Source: JABCPO02 sp963546185 (GTDB lineage: Bacteria; Bacillota; Clostridia; TANB77; CAG-508). From it: a stretch of 15,278 nt of DNA. Made by a program: the position numbers and the translations under genes. Each line of letters begins with the position of its first letter. Within the stretch, counting starts at the first letter, position 1. Below are positions 8,795-15,278 of the stretch, one piece after another. The notes under the pieces are model-generated. The model was not told the DNA's origin and did no database searches. It saw only the letters and a list, made by a program, of their open reading frames with translations. The stretch lies in contig CAUULU010000021.1 in assembly GCA_963546185.1 (NCBI GenBank), forward strand, positions 1 through 15,278. The letters run 5' to 3'.

Positions 8795-9314
8795 TTATCT
8801 CCTTGTATCATTATAATCTGTATAGTCTTTTTTCTTTATATTCATTCTATTTTCTAAAACTTTTGGAAAAACACCGAAGTGCCTTATTTATAGCATTAAA
8901 TACTTGTTCTGAAAAAGCAAATATATTTTTTGATTTTTTGGTTACTAATAAGTCATTTTGTTTTTGGTAAGAATATATCTTTTTAAGATTTTCTGGCTCT
9001 ACTATTGCAGTAATTTTTTCTTTAATACATATTTCTCGTATATTTTTTTCTTTTCCTTCAGCATCTTCTGAAACTGAATATATTTCTATTTGATTATTTT
9101 CTTTCCTAAATACTGCATTTACAATATAGCCTATTTCTGATTTTTGTAATTCATATTTTTCTTTATTAATTTCTAATATATATTTCTTATATCTATTATC
9201 ATTTAAATTAATTCCATCTTGTCTTTTTTCTTCATTATATTTATATATAATCTTATATTCTTTCCCTATTATTATCTTATCAGTATTTAGGTATAGTCCT
9301 TTTATTATTTCCAT
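8795..9314 (-). CDS. Unrecognised 172-residue protein with one CGG +1 shift
   Basis: I do not recognise this protein. It starts at 9314 after AGGGGAT, is rich in Lys, Glu, Ile and Tyr, and has no signal peptide or membrane segment. Frame 0 ends at 8847 with LRCFSKSFRK. Skipping the C at 8876 gives INKALGVFPKVLENRMNI and a stop at 8795, nine bases before the VanW start, the same spacing as elsewhere in this operon. That geometry, plus the exact 3x173+1 length, is the reason for choosing the shifted reading; there is no family homology to confirm it. It lies between radA and the VanW gene and is probably co-transcribed with both. Confidence 0.7.
8874..8876 (-). other. +1 recoding site, unrecognised gene codon 147
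   Basis: CTT-CGG-T; supported by the stop position and operon spacing, not by homology. Confidence 0.7.
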
Positions 9315-9345
9315 ACTATCCCCTATTTCATTTTTCTATTTTATA

Positions 9346-10729
9346 TTATTTGGTTATAACAGATATAGCCTGTATAACATTTTTTACTGGTATAATTTTA
9401 ATCTTATATTTTTCTTTTTTTTCAAGCTTATTATATGTAACAAGTGGTAATATAACCTTTTTAAATCCCATTTTTTCTGCTTCTATAATTCTTTTCTCAG
9501 CCATAGCAACATTTCTTACTTCACCTGTAAGCCCTACTTCTCCTATTATTGCCATATCATTATCTATATGTATCTTCTTATAACTTGATATTATTGCTAA
9601 AATTATTCCGAAGATCTATTGCAGGCTCTGTTACTTTTATCCCCCCTGCTATATTCATATATACATCTTGGCTACTTAGTGGTATTCCTGCATATTTTTC
9701 TATAACAGCTAAAAGTAGGTTAAGCTTATTCATATCTATACCTGAACTACTTCTTCTTGGCATTCCAAAAACTGTTCTTGTTGTAAGTGCTTGAAGTTCT
9801 AAAAGTATTGGCCTTGTTCCTTCTAATGATGATACTACAACTGTCCCTATAGTATCTGATTCTCTATCTTCTATTAAAACAGATGATGGATTTTTTACTT
9901 CTTTTAATCCTTCTTCTCTCATTTCAAAAATTCCAATTTCATCTGTTGAACCAAACCTATTTTTTACAGTTCTTAATACCCTATATGCAAAATGTCTTTC
10001 ACCTTCTAAATATAGTACTGTATCTACCATATGTTCTAAAACTCTTGGTCCTGCTATATTTCCGGTCTTTTGTAACATGTCCTACAATTACTGTTGTTAT
10101 TCCATTTTTTTTACAAATATTCATAACTTTTGATGTTACTTCTCTTACCTGGCTAACACTTCCTGCTGCAGATGTTATTTCTGGTGAATTCATTGTTTGT
10201 ATAGAATCTATTATACAAAATTCTGGCTTTTCTTGGTATATTTTTTCTTCAATTTCTACCATATCAGTTTGTCCATAAAAATATAGGTTATCACATTTTA
10301 TTCCAAGTCTTTCTGCCCTTATAGATACTTGTTGTGCAGATTCTTCTCCTGAAATATATAATACTTTTTTATCTTTCCCAATATTATTACAGATTTGAAG
10401 TATTATTGTTGATTTCCCGAATTCCTGGCTCTCCACCTATTAATGTAAGTGAGCCTTTTACAAATCCTCCACCGAAGAACTCTATCTGCTTCATTATATC
10501 CTGTAGACATTCTTGTATATACATTTTTTGGTGTGTCTATAAGTTTTACTACTTCTATTTTTTTACCATCCATATCTGTATATACACTTTTATCATCTCT
10601 CGCTTTTATATTCTGTGCTTTTTCTTCATAATATGTATCCCATGAACCACATGAAGGACATTTTCCTACCCATTTTGGTGTTTCATTTCCACATTCTGAA
10701 CATACCCATATAGTTTTTAATTTTGCCAT
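9346..10729 (-). CDS. radA: DNA repair protein RadA (Sms), interrupted by four CGG +1 shifts
   Basis: RecA-like ATPase of recombination repair, cytoplasmic. The N-terminal zinc finger CSECG...CPSCG (residues 10-28) is clear. Four CGG codons break the frame after codons 85, 103, 221 and 372. Skipping one C at 10474, 10419, 10064 and 9610 gives in turn VLGGGFVKGSLTLIGGEPGI, GKST (completing Walker A), VTKDGNIAGPRVLEHMVD, and EPAIDLGIILAIISSY. The hallmark KNRFG motif lies in the intact stretch, followed by the Lon-like C-terminal domain (IGEVGLTGEVRNV). Length is 1384 = 3x460+4, giving 459 residues, the normal RadA size. Start at 10729 with AGAGG upstream. It is 47 bases after the GH15 gene. 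No stretch is missing, so decay is very unlikely. Confidence 0.95.
9608..9610 (-). other. +1 recoding site, radA codon 373
   Basis: CTT-CGG-A; restores EPAIDLGIILAI of the C-terminal domain. Confidence 0.93.
10062..10064 (-). other. +1 recoding site, radA codon 222
   Basis: GAC-CGG-A; restores HVTKDGNIAGPR, a conserved RadA block. Confidence 0.94.
10417..10419 (-). other. +1 recoding site, radA Walker A
   Basis: ATT-CGG-G; restores GGEPGIGKST. The only site in the window where the fourth base is G. Confidence 0.95.
10472..10474 (-). other. +1 recoding site, radA codon 86
   Basis: CTT-CGG-T; restores DRVLGGGFVKGS. Confidence 0.93.
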
Positions 10730-10776
10730 TTTACCTCTTTCTATGGTATTAAATTATTTTAATTATTATTTCTTAA

Positions 10777-12701
10777 TTATAATATATTATCTTTAAACAT
10801 TCTATCTAAAACATCAATATACATTCCGGTGTGCCCATGTAAGTCCTATTATCCATTTTGTTTCTAATAGTTCATTATCTATTTGTTCTGGTATAAATCC
10901 ATGAATATTTGCTGTATTTGTAACAAATTTTAGATTTTCTAATGCTTCTTTTTCCTTATTTCTTTCCAAATTATATTTAGCCATCCAAAGATTTGATAAT
11001 GTCCATGGATTTTTTCCGTCCTAGATAATTATCATTTTCATATCTTAAATATCCACCTGTATATGTTCTTAAATTCATTTCTATCCCCATATATGTATTT
11101 ATCATTTTCTTTTCATTTACAGTAAATATATTAAATGGTGTTACTAAAGATAATGTTGAAATATCTATTTTAGGATTTTCAATATCATTTACATATGTTT
11201 GTTTTTCATTTGAATACATATTCATATGTATCCATTCTTTTACATCTAATAACATTGGATTTATCTTTTGTATCTCTTTATTTATCTGTTCTACTTTAAG
11301 CCTGTTTTCCTTATATGTTTCTTTTACAGCCTCATATATCATTCCCATTGTTTTTAAACTTGCAAACACTGCAGATATACCAAATACACTTTCTCCTACA
11401 TAATTTTCCCAAAGATCAAATGTTTTTGTTTTCTTAAATGTTATTACATTTTCTATATATCTCACAATATACTTATATGCATTTTGTAACATTTGAAATA
11501 TTCTTTTTAAAAATACTATATCTTTTGTATACTTATAATAATCATATGCTATAAGAATATTTATAGCGGTTTCATCTATTTGATATCCGCCAGCTTGGTG
11601 CAAGTCTTGTATCACTATAGAAACGTTGTTCCCATCTTCCATTTTTACTTTGTGTATTTTTTGCAAATATCTCTAAATATTTTTTAACATTTTCAGACAT
11701 TCCTAATATATTATACGCTTTCATAACATAATATAGGTCTCTTGGCCATACATATCCGGTATCCTCCGAGAATATTCTCTTTTTTCATCTGATTCTAATG
11801 CTGCAATTACTGCACCTGTTTCATTATTTTTAAGTATATTTAAAAGTATTATACTTTGCTTATATATTTCTGCAGTCTTTAAATCTACCTTTGATAAATC
11901 ATGTTTTATATGTTTTTCTATAAGTCTTTTCCAATATCTTTCTGATTCTGCTTCTCTATCTTTAACATTTATTTTTTTAGCACGAATTATTTCCATTTCA
12001 AGTCCTGACATTTCTTTTTTATCATTTTCATTGAAATATATATATAATGGAAACTCTTTTATTTCATTTGGCTCTATTACTATTTTTTCAAATTTAATTG
12101 TAGATTTTGATGATAATCCTACATATTCTTCTATATTTTCAAAATTTTTAAAATAGTCTATAGGATATTCTAATTGAATATCTGAATTAACTCTTTTTTC
12201 TATTATTTCTGTCTTTGAAAATATTGCAACACTATATCCATGATTATAGTGAATAATAGCATCTTGTATAAACATACTTGATGAATTTTCATATATACTA
12301 CTAGTTATTCCACTATGTAACATTGGATATATAACAATTCTTTTATTTGATTCATTTTTAATCTCATAATTTCTTATATACATATTTTCATTTAAAGGAA
12401 CAAAATCTGTTTGTACAATACTTATATCTTTTTCTAATATATACATATTTGTTTTTAATATATTAGTATCTTGTACATATTTTTGTTCATATTCTGTTCC
12501 ATATTCTTCTCCACAAACATGTATATACTCTTCTTCTTCCATTTCATCATATATTTTAAATGCTATATACATATCACTTATTTGACTTTTAAAATCTGGT
12601 GTCGGAAAATATGCGCGAAGTATCCTTCCTTTTCTATCAAGTCCTACTGTTACTTTTCCATTTCCAATTATAGCATCATTAAAATATACATTTTTTGTCA
12701 T
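10777..12701 (-). CDS. GH15 glucoamylase-like glycoside hydrolase, interrupted by five CGG +1 shifts
   Basis: Glycoside hydrolase family 15 protein, predicted to cleave alpha-glucosidic bonds of starch, glycogen or dextran-like glucans. Residues 1-290 are the beta-sandwich domain (starting MTKNVYFNDAIIGNGKVTVG) and the rest is the helical barrel. CGG breaks the frame after codons 311, 314, 370, 560 and 623. Skipping each C gives EYSGGYGYVWPRDLYYVM, LAPSWGYQIDETA, NYLGGKNPWTLSNLWMA and TWAHGMYIDVL, all standard GH15 blocks. Likely general acid is Glu431 (FDLWENYVG); likely base is Glu604 (FIPEQID). No signal peptide is seen, so it probably acts inside the cell. Length is 1925 = 3x640+5, giving 639 residues. 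AGGAGAGG precedes the start, nine bases after the upstream stop. Confidence 0.93.
10826..10828 (-). other. +1 recoding site, GH15 codon 624
   Basis: CAC-CGG-A; restores LTWAHGMYI near the C-terminus. Confidence 0.9.
11016..11018 (-). other. +1 recoding site, GH15 codon 561
   Basis: GGA-CGG-A; restores LGGKNPWTLSNLW. The preceding codon is itself Gly GGA. Confidence 0.92.
11587..11589 (-). other. +1 recoding site, GH15 codon 371
   Basis: TGG-CGG-A; restores LAPSWGYQIDET. It is in frame only after the two upstream shifts are taken. Confidence 0.92.
11756..11758 (-). other. +1 recoding site, GH15 codon 315
   Basis: TAC-CGG-A; restores GGYGYVWPRD and comes into frame only after the shift ten bases earlier. 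Confidence 0.93.
11766..11768 (-). other. +1 recoding site, GH15 codon 312
   Basis: TCT-CGG-A; first of two closely spaced shifts, restores the first Gly of GGYGY. Confidence 0.93.
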
Positions 12702-12710
12702 ATACCTCTC

Positions 12711-14534
12711 CTAAATTATATCATCAATATCATCTATTTCTTCATCTTTTTTCTTATTCTTAGACTTTGAAGATTTCTTTTCTTGTTTTTCTTCTTTTTC
12801 TTTTTGCTCTGTTTCTTCTTTATCATTACAATTTTTTTCTGCTTGATTAAGCATTAATTGTATTGCAAGTTCTAACTTATTTAATTTAGATAATACTTGT
12901 TCTAATATTGTCTTATCTGTATTTGTTGTAAGCTCTTCAGATTTTACATGTACATGTGTCATTCTATCTGCTATAGTATCTGAAAGCATTGAAATTTCTT
13001 CGTTAAGATCTGCAACCTTGTTTGCAAATTCAATTTTTTCTTCTCTTGTTGCAACAATTTTTTCTTTTTCAAGTAAGTTTTCTTCTTTTTCTACGATTTC
13101 ATCAACTCTGAATGAATCACCAAAACTAGGTATCTCTGTATCTATTCCATATTCTTCTTCAATTTTACCTTTTAATACATTTTGTGCTTCTTCTTCTCCA
13201 TGTACTAAAAATATTTTTTTAGGTTTTTCTTTAAACTCACCAACAAAATTCATAAGAAGTTTTTGATCTGCATGTCCTGAATATCCATCTATATATACGA
13301 CTTCAGCATTTACTGCAATTTCTTCTCCAAATATTTTTACCTTTTTTTCACCTTCTACAATTCTTCTTCCGAAGTGTATTTGCTGCTTGATATCCAACAA
13401 ATAATATTGTATTTAGTGGATTCCATAAATTATGTTTTAAGTGATGTTTTATTCTTCCTGCATCACACATTCCGAGATGCTGAAATTATTATATGTGGTT
13501 CTTTTAAATCATTTAGTGCCTTTGATTCTTCTGGAGTTTTAGTAAATACAAGTCCATCAAAATCTATTGGATTATCACCATTTAATATTCTTTTTTGTGC
13601 ATCTTCATCAAAAAGTTCCATGTTTGCTTTAAATATATCTGTTGCTGATGTTGCAAGTGGACTATCTATATATACTGTTGCATTCATAAGTTCCTTATAC
13701 TCATCTTTTATTTCTTGTGCAACAGTCTTATCTTTTATACTATCTAAATCATATAATACTTCTTGTGTTCTACCAACAGCAAATGATGGTATTATTACAT
13801 TTCCACCTCTTCTTAATGTTTTTATAACTGTTTCTAAGAATAATCTTGCTTTTTCTTCTCCTGTATTTGATAAATGTAATCTATTTCCATATGTTGATTC
13901 CATAACCAAATAATCTGCCTTACTTATTGGTGTTGGTGGTTGAAGAAGTGGTGTATCATTATTACCTATATCTCCTGAAAATACAATTTTTGTTGTTTTT
14001 CCGATCTTCTGTTATCCAAAGTTCTACTATTGCAGATCCGAAGCATATGTCCTGCATCACTTAATCTAAATCTTATATTTTCATCTACTTCAAATATTTC
14101 CATATATTCAACTGTTTCAAATTTTTCTGTTGATTCTCTTCCTTCTTTAGCTGTATATAATGGTTCTAATAGTTTTTTACCTTGTCTCATTCTTTTCCTA
14201 TTTTTCCATTCAGCCTCTGTTTCTTGAATATGTCCGACTATCTGCTAGCATTACTTCTGAAAGTTCTTTTGTTGCTTTTGTACAATATACTTTTCCGATT
14301 AAACCCCTCTCTTATAAGTTTTGGGATTCTTCCTGCATGATCAATATGTGCATGTGTTAATATCATAAAATCTATTTCTGCAGGATTATATATAAACGGT
14401 GCATAGTTTCTTTCTGCATCTATTATTCTTCCTTGTATTAATCCACAATCTATTAAAAACTTTTTACCAGCTGCTTCTACTAAGTGGTTTGAACCTGTTA
14501 CTTCCTTTGCTGCTCCACAAAATACTATATTCAT
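12711..14534 (-). CDS. Beta-CASP metallo-beta-lactamase (CPSF/RNase-type), six CGG +1 shifts, with a charged C-terminal extension
   Basis: Zinc-dependent nuclease-type protein with metallo-beta-lactamase and beta-CASP domains; relatives cut or trim RNA. ATG at 14534 follows GGAGG. The metal motif THAHIDHAGR (HxHxDH, residues 61-66) is intact. CGG breaks the frame after codons 79, 99, 164, 176, 352 and 386. Skipping each C gives EGFNGKVYCTKAT, LADSGHIQE, DAGHMLGSAIVELW, TEDGKTTKIVFSGD, ISASGMCDAGRIKHHL and ANTLGRRIVEG, all family blocks. VFLVHGEEEA is the final motif region. Residues from about 460 to 605 are a Lys/Glu-rich extension, probably partly coiled coil or disordered. Length is 1824 bases; removing six leaves exactly 606 codons. 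First gene of the operon, preceded by a promoter. Confidence 0.93.
13369..13371 (-). other. +1 recoding site, beta-CASP gene codon 387
   Basis: CTT-CGG-A; restores ANTLGRRIVEG (family GTLGR). Confidence 0.93.
13472..13474 (-). other. +1 recoding site, beta-CASP gene codon 353
   Basis: TCT-CGG-A; restores ISASGMCDAGR, an invariant block. Confidence 0.94.
14001..14003 (-). other. +1 recoding site, beta-CASP gene codon 177
   Basis: GAT-CGG-A; restores TEDGKTTKIVFSGD. Confidence 0.9.
14038..14040 (-). other. +1 recoding site, beta-CASP gene codon 165
   Basis: CTT-CGG-A; restores DAGHMLGSA, next to a metal-binding histidine. Confidence 0.94.
14234..14236 (-). other. +1 recoding site, beta-CASP gene codon 100
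   Basis: AGT-CGG-A; restores LADSGHIQE. Confidence 0.9.
14295..14297 (-). other. +1 recoding site, beta-CASP gene codon 80
   Basis: AAT-CGG-A; restores EGFNGKVYCTKAT. Confidence 0.93.
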
Positions 14535-14569
14535 TTTTCCTCCATCTTTTGTATACAATATATACAAAT

Positions 14570-14598
14570 ATAATACTTCATTCAATTCATTTTATCAA
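14570..14598 (-). promoter_or_regulatory. Promoter of the beta-CASP/GH15/radA/VanW operon
   Basis: On the minus strand TTGATA (14598-14593), 17-base spacer, TATTAT (14575-14570), about 35 bases ahead of the start at 14534. It lies just after the terminator of the preceding gene, as expected for the first promoter of a new operon. Confidence 0.65.
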
Positions 14599-14619
14599 TT
14601 AAAATTACTAAATTAGAAA

Positions 14620-14659
14620 ATAATATAAAAAGAAGAAACTTACTATTGTAAATTTCTTC
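14620..14659 (-). terminator. Rho-independent terminator after the surface protein gene
   Basis: On the minus strand a 12-bp stem (GAAGAAATTTAC / GTAAGTTTCTTC, one G-T pair, loop AATA) is followed by TTTTTATATTATTTT. It ends the gene whose stop is at 14676. Confidence 0.88.
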
Positions 14660-14675
14660 ATATATTCTAATTTAA

Positions 14676-15278
14676 TTATTGTGCTGGATTCCATACATGT
14701 AAAACATTATTATTTGATTTAACATATACTGGATTTCCTCTTCCTGGATGATAGAAATCTAATAATTGAACACTTACTCCTGGTTCAATAAGTACTTCTG
14801 TTATATCCCCCATAACTCTTATTTCATGCCATACTCCATGTTGTGGACCACACCAGTTTTTCCATATATCTCTATCATTAAATGCTGCATATCCCCAATG
14901 CCATGATATTTGGTGATGTCCTCCTGAATTTACTCTCATCCAATGATACCTATTAGATGTAAACTGGAATCTAAGTCCTACAAATCTTTCTACAACATTT
15001 GTTCCAGCCCAACCAGACCATGGTCTTCCGAAGTTTGTATTGTTGCACCTCTATTCTTCTTCCACCTGATTGTCTTCCAATATGTGATGACCAGTTTCCT
15101 GCTCCATCTACTCCTATATCTCTTATAACAACACCATGAACATGTAGTTTTACTGTTGCTCCTGGTTCTCCTCTTCCTGATACCCAATAATGTGATGAAT
15201 CAATATAGTTAATACTTGGTGGTGGCATTTGTGGTAATTGTTGTACTACCATTCTTGACCATCCACTCCATGGTCTTC
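14676..15278 (-). CDS. C-terminal part of a probable surface or secreted protein with Ig-like module; one CGG +1 shift
   Basis: The N-terminus lies beyond the right edge. About 200 codons are visible. A bacterial Ig-like module is recognisable by WVSGRGEPGATVKLHVHG and VDGAGNWS. It is followed by a GRPWSGW motif that also occurs at the very edge of the window, so the protein probably has repeats. Frame 0 ends soon after CGG at 15030-15028. Skipping the C at 15030 restores GRPWSGWAGTNVV and an open frame to the stop at 14676. The last 130 residues are rich in Trp, His, Gly and Asn (HQISWHWGYAAF, WCGPQHGVWHEIRV), like a carbohydrate- or wall-binding domain, but I cannot name the family. No sortase motif or C-terminal membrane segment is present. 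Confidence 0.8.
15028..15030 (-). other. +1 recoding site, surface protein gene
   Basis: CTT-CGG-A; restores KLGRPWSGW, matching the GRPWSGW copy at the window edge. Confidence 0.85.

Noticed and set aside
10977..11666. Separate gene with start at 11666 in the GH15 region
   Set aside because: Residues before GYQIDET in that frame do not match GH15, whereas the twice-shifted upstream frame gives LAPSW and joins at CGG 11589.
350..14602. Plus-strand open reading frames
   Set aside because: They are Leu/Phe/Ser-rich shadows of AT-rich minus-strand genes, without ribosome binding sites or family features.
598..15030. Reading the nine broken genes as pseudogenes or as sequencing/assembly frameshift errors
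   Set aside because: All breaks are the same (+1, an extra C before GGN, in-frame CGG); none is a deletion, none lies in homopolymers, and no in-frame stops or other lesions exist once the Cs are skipped. Essential-type genes are affected. Raw reads would still be the final test.
598..15030. Simple reassignment of CGG to another amino acid (Trp, Gln), as known in some bacteria
   Set aside because: Reassignment keeps the frame. Here frame 0 after CGG has no homology and soon meets stops, while the +1 frame continues the family.
598..15030. Classical programmed frameshift with a Shine-Dalgarno-like or structured stimulator
   Set aside because: Sequences around the 22 sites share nothing beyond CGGN; I see no common upstream SD-like element or downstream hairpin, and two sites are only ten bases apart.
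1..15278. CRISPR array, tRNA or rRNA genes, insertion sequences
   Set aside because: I found no regularly spaced repeats, no cloverleaf-like sequence, no transposase and no terminal inverted repeats.

Overview
The window is AT-rich bacterial DNA with every recognisable gene on the minus strand, so transcription runs from high to low coordinates. Gene content (four-subunit pyruvate-type ferredoxin oxidoreductase, GH15 glucoamylase-like enzyme, VanW/YoaR-type wall protein, standalone DUF4143 ATPase, Firmicute-like rpsB and tsf, strong AGGAGG-type ribosome binding sites) suggests a low-GC, anaerobic member of the Bacillota, probably a clostridium-like gut or sediment organism. Only the sequence supports this; no species can be named.

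The dominant feature is a recoding signal. Nine of the thirteen genes look frameshifted, and every break has the same form: an in-frame CGG codon after which homology resumes in the +1 frame, so that NNN-C-GGN must be read as (amino acid)-skip C-Gly. I find 22 such sites. Each restored glycine that can be compared with a known family falls on an expected, often invariant glycine: RadA Walker A, PorB GDGG and CxGCG, ferredoxin CxGCG, GH15 GGYGYxWPRD, beta-CASP SGM and GTLGR. In every complete gene, gene length and site spacing agree exactly with one skipped base per site. The coding strand has 31 CGG trinucleotides in all. The nine that lie out of frame cause no shift, and none is an ordinary in-frame arginine codon. 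This is frame-aware and therefore looks translational (an unassigned CGG codon, or CGGN read as a four-base glycine codon) rather than like sequencing noise or gene decay. I know of no described bacterial system of this kind, but I could not search.

Layout in transcription order. 15278-14676: C-terminal part of a secreted or surface protein with an Ig-like module, ending in a terminator. 14598-14570: promoter. 14534-6616: likely operon of a beta-CASP metallo-beta-lactamase RNase-type protein, a GH15 glucoamylase-like enzyme, RadA, an unrecognised 172-residue protein and a membrane-anchored VanW-domain protein, closed by a hairpin near 6550. 6600-6203: gene-free stretch with several palindromes, then a DUF4143 AAA ATPase (6202-5000). 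4907-4879: consensus promoter driving rpsB-tsf, closed by a terminator at 3092-3053. 3041-1: porG-porD-porA-porB, cut by the left edge.

The assembled proteins cover central anaerobic carbon metabolism (pyruvate to acetyl-CoA with ferredoxin reduction), glucan breakdown, recombination repair, RNA processing, translation and the cell wall. If CGGN is not decoded as glycine, RadA, PorA, PorB, PorD, the GH15 enzyme and the beta-CASP protein would all be truncated. The mechanism would therefore be central to this organism.
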